Source: CAZOWL01 sp964583605 (GTDB lineage Bacteria > Pseudomonadota > Gammaproteobacteria > Chromatiales > Chromatiaceae). Taken from it: 36,934 nt of DNA. This document shows, one piece after another, positions 26,462 through 33,970 of this stretch. The stretch is taken from contig CAZOWL010000040.1 in the NCBI GenBank assembly GCA_964583605.1, positions 1 to 36,934 of the forward strand, written 5' to 3'. Numbering within the stretch: the first letter of the stretch is position 1; every line of letters starts with the position of its first letter. The position numbers and the translations under genes were made by a program. Below the pieces are notes generated by a model. The model ran no database searches and was not told the DNA's origin. It saw nothing but the letters and a program-made list of their open reading frames with translations.

Positions 26462-26491
26462 TTGACTCTTGCTTGAGTCAGGTGGCAAAAT
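26462..26491 (+). promoter_or_regulatory. Possible promoter with palindromic operator before the wbp-type genes
   Basis: TTGACT (26462-26467) could be a -35 and CAAAAT (26486-26491) a weak -10 with an 18-bp spacer. The perfect inverted repeat TGACTC-N6-GAGTCA (26463-26468 and 26475-26480) overlaps the -35 and could be an operator or a short hairpin. It sits in the 134-bp gap before the WbpB-like gene, a natural place to start the polysaccharide transcript. Confidence 0.35.
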
Positions 26492-26553
26492 TCCGGGTCA
26501 TCCCTTCGCTCCGCGGCTTCTTCTGTGAGGCCCGTCTGACATAGGTTGTAATC

Positions 26554-27621
26554 GTGGCGATGTTCGTTCGACCGCCGGCCATCCTTGACCGGAAGATCCG
26601 CGTTGCCGTGGTCGGATGCGGCCGGATCGCGGCCCGACACTTCGACGCCATCGATCAGCACGCGGACCGAGTCGAGCTCATCGGCGTTTGCGAGCCGGAC
26701 CCACAGCGCCTTGCTCAGGCGATCCAACGCACAGGGGCCGTCGGATTCAGATCCCTTGACGAGCTGCTCGCGCGTACCGACGCCGACCTGGTCGCCTTGG
26801 CCACGCCGAGCGGTCTGCACGCGGATCAAACCGTTCGCATCGCCACCGCCGGGCGCCACGTGATGACCGAAAAGCCGATGGCCACACGTTGGCAGGACGG
26901 GCTCCGGATGGTCGATGCCTGCGATCGCGCGGGCGTACACCTGTTCGTCGTCAAGCAGAACCGCCGCAATCCAACGCTGCAATTGCTCAAGCGGGCGGTC
27001 GAGCAGAAGCGTTTCGGGCGCATCTATATGGCTGTCATCAACGTGTTCTGGACCCGTCCGCAAGGCTACTACGACATGGATGCCTGGCGGGGCACCTGGG
27101 AATTCGACGGCGGGGCCTTGATGAACCAGGCGAGCCACTATGTCGACCTGCTCGACTGGCTCATCGGGCCCATCGAGAGTGTGCAAAGCTACATCGGCAC
27201 CCTCGCGCGGGATATCGAGGTCGAGGACACCGCGACGATGAACATCCGCTGGCGCTCGGGCGCGATGGGATCGATGAATGTGACGATGCTCACATACCCG
27301 AAAAATCTCGAAGGGTCGATCACGATCATCGGCGAGAAGGGCACGGCTCGGATCGGGGGCGTTGCGGTCAATGAGATTCAGCTCTGGGATTTCCTTGACG
27401 AGTCGGAAGACGACGCGAAGATCCGAGCCGCCAGCTACGAGACCACATCCGTCTATGGCTTCGGCCATCCCCTCTACTACGATAATGTCATCCGCGCGCT
27501 GCGTGGCGAGACCGAGCCCGAGACGGATGGCCGTGAAGGGCTGCACTCGCTCGAGGTCCTCATCGCCGCTTACCTCTCCGCCCGCGATGGCCGCCGTGTC
27601 TCGCTACCATTGATGTATTGA
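26554..27621 (+). CDS. Gfo/Idh/MocA oxidoreductase, WbpB/WlbA-like UDP-sugar 3-dehydrogenase
   Basis: The 355-residue protein has an N-terminal Rossmann domain (VAVVGCGRIAARHF, G21-G23) and the family motif EKPMA (E106, K107, P108), then the C-terminal sheet domain with GGALMNQASHYVDLLDW, in which H195 is the likely catalytic His. Closest resemblance by eye is WbpB/WlbA, which oxidises C3 of UDP-GlcNAcA in the route to 2,3-diacetamido-uronic acids. The next gene looks like WbpD of the same route, which supports this. GTG 26554 and ATG 26560 are both possible starts; the Rossmann strand begins at residue 15. Confidence 0.85.
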   Translation: MAMFVRPPAILDRKIRVAVVGCGRIAARHFDAIDQHADRVELIGVCEPDPQRLAQAIQRTGAVGFRSLDELLARTDADLVALATPSGLHADQTVRIATAGRHVMTEKPMATRWQDGLRMVDACDRAGVHLFVVKQNRRNPTLQLLKRAVEQKRFGRIYMAVINVFWTRPQGYYDMDAWRGTWEFDGGALMNQASHYVDLLDWLIGPIESVQSYIGTLARDIEVEDTATMNIRWRSGAMGSMNVTMLTYPKNLEGSITIIGEKGTARIGGVAVNEIQLWDFLDESEDDAKIRAASYETTSVYGFGHPLYYDNVIRALRGETEPETDGREGLHSLEVLIAAYLSARDGRRVSLPLMY

Positions 27622-27631
27622 CATCCGCGAC

Positions 27632-28213
27632 ATGGATTATCAGGTCCATTCGACAGCGATTGTCGATGAAGGCGCGCGCATCGGCGCCGGAACCCGCATC
27701 TGGCACTGGGTACACGTCTGCGGAGGCGCGGTCATCGGCGCGCGCTGCAGCCTCGGGCAGAATGTCTTCGTCGGCAATCGCGTCTCGATCGGCGACAACG
27801 TCAAGATCCAGAACAACGTCTCCGTCTACGACAATGTCACCCTCGAAGACGACGTGTTTTGCGGCCCGAGCATGGTCTTCACCAATGTATACAATCCCCG
27901 CTCCGCGATCAGCCGCAAGGACGAGTACCGAAACACACTCGTGCGGCGCGGGGCGACGCTGGGCGCCAACTGCACCATCGTCTGCGGCGTGACGATCGGG
28001 GCCTATGCCTTCATCGCAGCCGGGGCCGTCGTGAACCGCGATGTGCCTGACTTCGCCCTGATCGCCGGCGTTCCCGGGCGGCGGATCGCTTGGATGAGCC
28101 GCTTTGGCGAGCGCCTAGAGCTGCCGTTGACCGGTAACGCCGAGACCTCGTGCCCCCACACCGGGGAGCGCTATCTGTTGACGGACGGCGTCTGCAGCAT
28201 CGCCGACAATTAA
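27632..28213 (+). CDS. WbpD/WlbB-like UDP-2-acetamido-3-amino-sugar N-acetyltransferase
   Basis: The 193-residue protein is a left-handed beta-helix acetyltransferase with hexapeptide repeats from DEGARIGAGTRIWHWVHVCG through LEDDVFCGPSMVFTNVYNPRSAI. The loop with NPRS and KDEY, and the end GAVVNRDVPDFALIAGVPGRRIAWMSRFGERL, match WbpD, which acetylates the 3-amino group of UDP-GlcNAc3NA using acetyl-CoA. It starts at ATG 27632, ten bases after the WbpB-like gene. The aminotransferase (WbpE) that should act between them is not in this window. The TAA overlaps the next ATG (TAATG). Confidence 0.87.
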   Translation: MDYQVHSTAIVDEGARIGAGTRIWHWVHVCGGAVIGARCSLGQNVFVGNRVSIGDNVKIQNNVSVYDNVTLEDDVFCGPSMVFTNVYNPRSAISRKDEYRNTLVRRGATLGANCTIVCGVTIGAYAFIAAGAVVNRDVPDFALIAGVPGRRIAWMSRFGERLELPLTGNAETSCPHTGERYLLTDGVCSIADN

Positions 28214-29349
28214 TGGAGATCGCTGTCGTCGGCGGTGGCATCAATGGCCTCTGCTGTGCCTGGGAACTGGCCCGCCGCGGCCATACCGTCGAGTTGTTCG
28301 AGCGCGATGAGGTCGTCGGCGCCACCAGCAGTGCGTCGACAAAGCTGCTACACGGCGGCTTGCGCTACCTCGAGCACCTCGAGCTCCGTCTGGTCCGCGA
28401 GGCCCTCGTCGAGCGGCGGTGGTGGCTCGATCAGGTCCCCGAGCACACCCGCACCCTCGCCCTCTGGCTACCAATCTACGCTGACGGTCCGCGCCGACGC
28501 TGGCGCATCGGGCTGGGGCTCTGGCTCTACGATCGACTCGCTGGGACCGCCAACCTCGGCCCACATCGCTGGCTCGACCGCGACGCGGTGCTCGCCCATT
28601 GCCCCGACCTCGACCCGGCCGGTCTGCGCGGCGGCTTTCGCTTCTACGAGGGCCAGATGGACGACCGCGCGCTCGGCCACTGGTTGGCTGACCAGGCCCG
28701 CGCCGCCGGCGCGTTGCTCCACGTCGGCCAGGCCGTCGAGCGGGTCCACGAGGACGGGCGGCTGGTCGTTGGCACCGGCGCCAGACGATTCGATCGCATC
28801 GTCAACGCCGCCGGCCCCTGGGCGGTGCGGCTGCTCGCCGACAGCGGCCTACGCACAGCGGTAGGCCTGGACCTTGTGCGCGGCAGCCACCTCGTGTGCG
28901 ACCGCGAATGCCGGGATGGCTGCCTGTTGCAGGCGCCGGACGGGCGTGTGGTGTTCGTTTTGCCTTATCATGGGCAAACGCTGATAGGCACCACTGAGGT
29001 ACGTCAATCCATCGAGGAGCCGATTGCCTGTAGCGCAGACGAGGAGGCGTATCTGCTTGCCGTCTACAACAGCCACTTCGTTGCGCCCCTAACCGCCTCG
29101 GCCGTGATATCGCGATTCGCCGGCCTGCGCCCGCTGATCCGCTCGGCGGCCGAGCCGGGTCGAGCAACCCGCGAATATCTGATCGAGCGGCGGGGCGCCC
29201 TGGTCAATGTCTACGGCGGCAAATGGACCACGGCGCGGGCCCTGGGCCGCGCCGTGGCCGATGCAGTGGCGCACGACGCGCCGGGCCTCTTGCCCAGCAT
29301 GGTCTTTCGCCGAGGTACTGCACGAGCAGAAACCCGAGATGCCACGTAA
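28213..29349 (+). CDS. Short GlpD-like FAD-dependent glycerol-3-phosphate dehydrogenase
   Basis: The 378-residue protein has the FAD-binding GGGINGLCCAWELARRGH at residues 7-24 and the strong GlpD signature TSSASTKLLHGGLRYLE, then FVLPYHGQTLIGTTEV and GLRPLIRS of the DAO fold and the C-terminal FAD motif NVYGGKWTTARALG. Aerobic GlpD proteins are around 500 residues; the C-terminal helical domain is absent here. It would oxidise glycerol 3-phosphate or a similar polyol phosphate at the membrane. Its ATG overlaps the stop of the acetyltransferase gene, so it is part of the sugar operon and may serve glycan rather than lipid metabolism. The longer frame from 28150 is a shadow. Confidence 0.8.
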   Translation: MEIAVVGGGINGLCCAWELARRGHTVELFERDEVVGATSSASTKLLHGGLRYLEHLELRLVREALVERRWWLDQVPEHTRTLALWLPIYADGPRRRWRIGLGLWLYDRLAGTANLGPHRWLDRDAVLAHCPDLDPAGLRGGFRFYEGQMDDRALGHWLADQARAAGALLHVGQAVERVHEDGRLVVGTGARRFDRIVNAAGPWAVRLLADSGLRTAVGLDLVRGSHLVCDRECRDGCLLQAPDGRVVFVLPYHGQTLIGTTEVRQSIEEPIACSADEEAYLLAVYNSHFVAPLTASAVISRFAGLRPLIRSAAEPGRATREYLIERRGALVNVYGGKWTTARALGRAVADAVAHDAPGLLPSMVFRRGTARAETRDAT

Positions 29350-29656
29350 TACAATCCCCGACCAGGGTCAGCCGACGTACGTCCACCCAGACCGAATCGC
29401 TTGCCGTCGCCGAGTGCTTTCTGCTCGCCAGACAGCGCGCGCCTCGCACGCACCGTCCGCCGCGGCGCCCGGCTCGCAACGCCAACACGCCCAGATCTTG
29501 CGCGCCCTGGGGGGGCGCAAGCCCGGCCGGATAGAGCTTCTGACCCGCACTGCCTGCACTCTGACCGAGTTCGCCAACGCCGAGCAGATCACCCAGGGGC
29601 CGACTGTCTCGGCCGCGCGCGGTGCGACGGCGAGCACTACGGCGATTCACCGGTAA
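29339..29656 (+). CDS. Doubtful 105-residue ORF between the GlpD-like gene and the epimerase
   Basis: An ATG at 29339 overlaps the end of the GlpD-like gene by 11 bases and the frame stays open to 29656. The second half (HAQILRALGGRKPGRIELL, then TRTACTLTEFANAEQ) uses codons typical of the genome; the first half is rich in Arg, Ala and Ser and looks non-coding. No family is recognised. It may be a decayed gene fragment. This is otherwise a 318-bp gap in which I see nothing else. Confidence 0.25.
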   Translation: MPRNTIPDQGQPTYVHPDRIACRRRVLSARQTARASHAPSAAAPGSQRQHAQILRALGGRKPGRIELLTRTACTLTEFANAEQITQGPTVSAARGATASTTAIHR

Positions 29657-29667
29657 GGACGACAGAC

Positions 29668-30669
29668 GTGGATATTAGAGGCAAGCGACTCCTGTTGATC
29701 GGGGGGGCCGGACTGATCGGTTCGCACACCCTGGACGCCCTGGTGCGGGAGGACGTGGGCGAGATCATCGTCTATGACAACTTCGTTCGCGGCACTCGGG
29801 AGAATATCGCCGAAGCCTTGCGCGACCCCCGGGTTCGCGTGTATGAAGTTGGCGGCGACATCTGCCAGACCGACATACTCGACTCGGCTATGAAGGGCGT
29901 CGATGGGGTCTTTCACTTCGCCGCGCTCTGGCTGCTTCAGTGCCACGACTATCCCCGATCGGCATTCGACGTGAACGTGGCGGGGACGTTCAATGTGCTC
30001 GAGGCCTGCGTCAAGAACGGGGTCCGGCGTCTCGTCTATTCGTCGTCAGCCTCCGTCTATGGCGACGCGCTGACCGAGCCCATGGACGAGGATAACCCAT
30101 TCAACAACAGAAATTTCTACGGGGCCACCAAGATCGCCGGCGAGGCCATGGCGCGGGCCTTCCACTACCGCTACGGTCTCGACTACGTGGGCCTGCGCTA
30201 CATGAACGTCTACGGACCCCGTCAGGACTACCGGGGTGCCTATATCGCGGTGATCATGAGGATGCTCGATGCCATCGACCGCGGCGAGGCGCCGACCATC
30301 TTCGGCGACGGCAGCGAGGCGTTCGATTTCGTGGCCGCGCGCGACTGCGGGCATGCCAATGTCTGCGCCATGAAGGCGCAGACCACCGACCGTTTCTACA
30401 ACGTCGGCACGGGTACGCGCACCTCGCTGAAGGAGCTCGCCGGCATGCTGATCGAGCTGACCGGCTGCACCCAGCCGATCCGCTATGCCCCCCGCAGCCA
30501 GGCGACCTGGGTGCGCAACCGCATCGGCTCCCCGGTCAGGGCACGGGCCGAGATCGGGTTCGAAGCCCGGATTCCACTGCGCGCGGGACTCGAGTCGCTC
30601 GTCGCGTGGCGCAGGGCTCACATCGCTTCAGTGCAGGAGGGCCGGCGTACAGTCGGCATCCCGACATGA
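29668..30669 (+). CDS. NAD-dependent nucleotide-sugar epimerase/dehydratase
   Basis: The 333-residue protein is an extended short-chain dehydrogenase. It has the NAD loop GGAGLIGSH (residues 12-20), YDNFVRG after strand 2, the SSSASVYG active-site strand (Ser125-127) and the catalytic Y151-G-A-T-K155. Substrate-side motifs include YGLRYMNVYGPRQ-like LRYMNVYGPRQDY. It most resembles UDP-glucose/UDP-GlcNAc 4-epimerases, but dehydratase activity cannot be excluded. GTG 29668 is used because AAGGA lies eight bases upstream and the upstream part of the frame is non-coding in appearance. Confidence 0.88.
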   Translation: MDIRGKRLLLIGGAGLIGSHTLDALVREDVGEIIVYDNFVRGTRENIAEALRDPRVRVYEVGGDICQTDILDSAMKGVDGVFHFAALWLLQCHDYPRSAFDVNVAGTFNVLEACVKNGVRRLVYSSSASVYGDALTEPMDEDNPFNNRNFYGATKIAGEAMARAFHYRYGLDYVGLRYMNVYGPRQDYRGAYIAVIMRMLDAIDRGEAPTIFGDGSEAFDFVAARDCGHANVCAMKAQTTDRFYNVGTGTRTSLKELAGMLIELTGCTQPIRYAPRSQATWVRNRIGSPVRARAEIGFEARIPLRAGLESLVAWRRAHIASVQEGRRTVGIPT

Positions 30670-30799
30670 GCCGGCAACTTACCCGCGGCACCGTGCCTAA
30701 ACGTATGCGGGTCGATCTTCTTAAGACAAGGAGCCGCATCTCCTCGGTGGGGGTGTGCGGTCGGTCTGCGCGCGCAATCCAACGGGGATTCGATCCGTC

Positions 30800-31615
30800 A
30801 TGACGTCCCGCGAACTGATCGCACTCGGCGACGACCTCCTGGTGTTGTGGCGCTATCGCTGGCGCCTCGTCGAGGGAGTCGGGCTTGACCTACGTCAGCG
30901 CTACGCCGGCTCCATCCTGGGGCTGACCTGGGCGGCCCTGTACCCAATCCTGCTCTTGAGCATCTACGCCCTGGTCTACGTCGCCATCTTCCGCATCCGC
31001 CCCACCGGGCTTAGCACCTACGGCTACGTCCTGCTGGTCTTCTCTGGGCTGGTCCCGCTGCTGTCTTTCAACGAGGCCCTGATGACGGCCTCGTCGTCTC
31101 TGGTCGCCAACCGCAACCTGCTGATGAACACGGTTTTCCCCGCTGAGCTGATCCCCCTGCGGGCTGCTCTGGCGGCTCAGACCACGGCCTTCTTCGGCCT
31201 CACTGTGACCCTGATCGGGGCCTTCGTACTCGGGCACGCCAATTGGTTGGTCATGATCGCTGTCCCCTTGTTCTGGCTGCTTCTGGTTCTCTTCGTCGCC
31301 GGGCTCGCCTGGCTGCTGTCCCTGGTCAGCCTGGTGGTGCGGGACGTCCAGCAGATCCTAGGGCTCCTACTCCTGCTCCTGATGATCTTGAGTCCCTTCG
31401 GCTACACCCCCGACATGGTCCCCCCGACCCTCAAGGCCCTGCTCTATTTCAACCCGATGGCCTACTACGTGATCGCATTCCAATCGGTCATCGTCTACGA
31501 CTCCTGGCCCTCCCTGCACATTGTCGCGGCCATGGTTCTGCTCTCCGGTGCGAGCTTCGTCTTCGGCTTCCTCTTTTTCCGCCGTACCAAGCTCATGTTC
31601 TTCGACTATGCCTGA
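30800..31615 (+). CDS. wzm: ABC-2 type polysaccharide exporter permease (Wzm-like)
   Basis: The 271-residue protein is an inner-membrane permease with about six membrane segments. It has an N-terminal amphipathic part (DLRQRYAGSILGLTWAALYP, the usual start of Wzm/TagG-type proteins) and the conserved VRDVQQILGLLLLLLMILSP and LLYFNPMAYYVIAFQ near the C-terminus. With the ATPase next to it, it would export a lipid-linked O-antigen-type glycan across the inner membrane. ATG 30800 fits the family; a longer frame from 30755 has no support. The last 8 bases overlap the ATPase gene. Confidence 0.93.
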   Translation: MTSRELIALGDDLLVLWRYRWRLVEGVGLDLRQRYAGSILGLTWAALYPILLLSIYALVYVAIFRIRPTGLSTYGYVLLVFSGLVPLLSFNEALMTASSSLVANRNLLMNTVFPAELIPLRAALAAQTTAFFGLTVTLIGAFVLGHANWLVMIAVPLFWLLLVLFVAGLAWLLSLVSLVVRDVQQILGLLLLLLMILSPFGYTPDMVPPTLKALLYFNPMAYYVIAFQSVIVYDSWPSLHIVAAMVLLSGASFVFGFLFFRRTKLMFFDYA

Positions 31616-33023
31616 TGCCGCCGTCCGTCTGGAGCATGTCTCCAAGGTCTACCGCCTCTACGGAAGCCAGCGCGACCAGCTCCTCGACCTGCTCGGGCTG
31701 GGGCGCAACCGCATCCGCCCAGCGCAGGAGTTCAAGGCGTTGGACGAGGTCTCTCTGGTGGTACCCCGGGGGCATCGGGTGGGGATTGTGGGCCGCAACG
31801 GAGCGGGTAAGACCACCCTGCTCAAGCTGATCTCCGGGAACTTCGCCCCCACCTCGGGGCGGGTGCGGGTGACGGGCTCGGTCCAAGCCCTGCTCGGCAT
31901 GGGGCTTGGCTTCCACCCCGAGTTCACCGGGTTGGAGAACGCCAAGTCGGCCCTCCAGTACAACGGCCTCTCCAAGGGGGAGTACGACGCGGCCCTGGAC
32001 GACATCGTCGAGTTTTGCGAGCTTGGGCAGTTTCTCAACCAGCCATACAAGACCTACTCCCTCGGGATGCAGGCTCGACTCATGTTCGCAGCGGCCACGG
32101 CGGTACGGCCTGACATCCTCATCGTCGACGAGGTCTTGGGGGCAGGGGACGCCTATTTCGTGGCCAAGTCCAAGCTGCGGGTCGAGCGTCTGGTGGCCAA
32201 CGGGTGCACCATGCTCCTGGTTTCCCACTCGACCCAGCAGGTTCTCGAGCTGTGCCGCGACGCCATCTGGCTGGACCGCGGGCGGGTGCGCCTGGAGGGG
32301 GATGCCTTCTCGGTCGTCAAGGCCTACGAGGAACACATCTACGGCGCCACCCACCCGGGCGATACGGCAACGGGCCCCGAGGCGCACGTTGGCGCCGGGG
32401 CGCCCGCTGCGGGGCTCTCCAGGGAGACCTTGGAGCGGGCCGGGGAGGCACGGCTCCAGGAACCCTACTTCCTGCCCCACTCCCAGACGCCCCAGCTCCC
32501 GGAGGTCCCCTTCAGCCAGGCCGGGGAGATGCGCTTCCAGGCCGCCGGGGGGATCTCGCGCTGGGCCTCCGACTCGACCCTTAAGGTTTCCGGTTTCTCG
32601 GTGGTCACCGAAAGGGGCGAGGGTAACACCCTGCTGGCGATGCGCCCGGCACGCTTCACGATCTTCCTCGTCGCCGAGGTGGCGGGCCGCTACAGTTGCC
32701 GCTACGGCTTAGCCATCCATAACCTGCTGGGGACCTGCCTCTGCCGCATCTTCAGCCCGGTCGATCGGTTCGAGGCCCCGGAGGGGGGGCTGCGGCGGGT
32801 CGAGCTGACCCTCAATCCTAACCAGATCGGTCCAGGGGACTATACGCTGGGGATCTCCGTGGTCGGGGACAGCACCCTGGAGCAGGTCAACGGCGCCGCC
32901 CGGTACGACCTCCTGAGCCGCAGCTTCGCCCTCCGCGTAGAGCTCCAGGATTCCCTGGGGGCCTTGGCGGCGGAGTTCATCCACACGGCGGAATGGGCCT
33001 TCGCGAGCCCCGAGGAGCACTGA
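31608..33023 (+). CDS. wzt: ABC exporter ATP-binding protein with C-terminal glycan-binding domain (Wzt-like)
   Basis: The 471-residue protein has an N-terminal nucleotide-binding domain with Walker A GRNGAGKT (residues 62-69), the signature SLGMQAR (151-157), Walker B DILIVDE (169-175) and switch H207. From about residue 300 a second beta-rich domain follows (STLKVSGFSVVTERGEGN, GLAIHNLLGTCLCRIF, PNQIGPGDYTLGISVV), matching Wzt-type C-terminal domains that recognise the capped O-antigen end. That domain implies export of a chain with a terminal modification, consistent with the methyltransferase next door. ATG 31608 overlaps the permease by 8 bases. Confidence 0.94.
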   Translation: MPDAAVRLEHVSKVYRLYGSQRDQLLDLLGLGRNRIRPAQEFKALDEVSLVVPRGHRVGIVGRNGAGKTTLLKLISGNFAPTSGRVRVTGSVQALLGMGLGFHPEFTGLENAKSALQYNGLSKGEYDAALDDIVEFCELGQFLNQPYKTYSLGMQARLMFAAATAVRPDILIVDEVLGAGDAYFVAKSKLRVERLVANGCTMLLVSHSTQQVLELCRDAIWLDRGRVRLEGDAFSVVKAYEEHIYGATHPGDTATGPEAHVGAGAPAAGLSRETLERAGEARLQEPYFLPHSQTPQLPEVPFSQAGEMRFQAAGGISRWASDSTLKVSGFSVVTERGEGNTLLAMRPARFTIFLVAEVAGRYSCRYGLAIHNLLGTCLCRIFSPVDRFEAPEGGLRRVELTLNPNQIGPGDYTLGISVVGDSTLEQVNGAARYDLLSRSFALRVELQDSLGALAAEFIHTAEWAFASPEEH

Positions 33024-33938
33024 ATGTTCCGACTCTTCAAGCGCGTCCCCGACCTCTACGACCGCGAGCCCCTGCGGGTCGAGGACGGCATCCCGGTCTT
33101 CTCGGCCTCGGACCGCTACACCGAGAACTACGAGCGCATCGCCGGGGACCACCTGGGCGCGATGCGCCAAGGGATCGAGAACCCCTTCATCGACAAGAAC
33201 CTATGGGCCGCCCTGGAGGACTCGACGCGGGCGTTGATCCGCGAGCGGGTCCCCCAGGGTGCGCGCGTCCTCGACGTGGGCGTGGGGCTCGGCCGCCTGC
33301 TCGGGCCCCTGGACGGCTATGTCCGCTACGGTATCGATATCTCCGCGGGCTACCTCAAGGAGGCACGCGCCGCGGGGATCGAGGTCGCACTCGCCCGTAT
33401 CGAGGACATGCCCTACAAACCGGAGAGCTTCGACACGGTGGTCTGCTGCGACGTGCTGGAGCACGTCCTGGACCTCTACGCCTGCACCGGCAAGATCCTG
33501 GACACCATCCGTCCCGGGGGGCTGCTCATCGTCCGCGTCCCTTACATGGAGGACTTGAGCGGCTACACCGACCCCGCCAACCCCTACGAGTTCGTCCACC
33601 TGCGCAACTTCGACCTCGACTCCCTGCGCCTGCATTTCACCCGGATCTTCTCCTGCGAGTGGATCGAGCACCGCTTCGCCGCCCACTATTTCACCAACCA
33701 CACCCGCCTGGTCCTGCGCCTGCCCCCGGCGGACAGCCCCCTGCACGCCTACCTCCGGGGTATCCCCCGCTTCGGCCATCCCCTGTCGCCCCTGATCCCT
33801 CTGTGCGGCGCCACGGAAGGGGATCTCTTCAACTGGCTCAAGGGGGTCGAGCGAGACCACCCGGAGGCCTTCGAGGAGGTTCGCCGGAACCTGGTCCTGC
33901 CGCTGGAGGTCAAAGTGGTTCTGCGTAAGGGTCCCTGA
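33024..33938 (+). CDS. Class I SAM-dependent methyltransferase
   Basis: The 304-residue protein carries the SAM-binding motif RVLDVGVGLGRLLGPL (residues 81-96), the acidic motif YGIDISAGYLKEA and motif IV VVCCDVLEHVLDL (139-151), followed by GGLLIVRVPYME. The N-terminal 75 residues (LRVEDGIPVFSASDRYTENYERI) are typical of sugar-modifying type-11/12 methyltransferases. The ATG follows the wzt stop with no gap. A role as the glycan chain-end cap, or in sugar methylation, is inferred from the Wzt C-terminal domain and position. Confidence 0.88.
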   Translation: MFRLFKRVPDLYDREPLRVEDGIPVFSASDRYTENYERIAGDHLGAMRQGIENPFIDKNLWAALEDSTRALIRERVPQGARVLDVGVGLGRLLGPLDGYVRYGIDISAGYLKEARAAGIEVALARIEDMPYKPESFDTVVCCDVLEHVLDLYACTGKILDTIRPGGLLIVRVPYMEDLSGYTDPANPYEFVHLRNFDLDSLRLHFTRIFSCEWIEHRFAAHYFTNHTRLVLRLPPADSPLHAYLRGIPRFGHPLSPLIPLCGATEGDLFNWLKGVERDHPEAFEEVRRNLVLPLEVKVVLRKGP

Positions 33939-33970
33939 GGCCGCCGCCGGCGGCGCCCCGGAGGTCAGCT

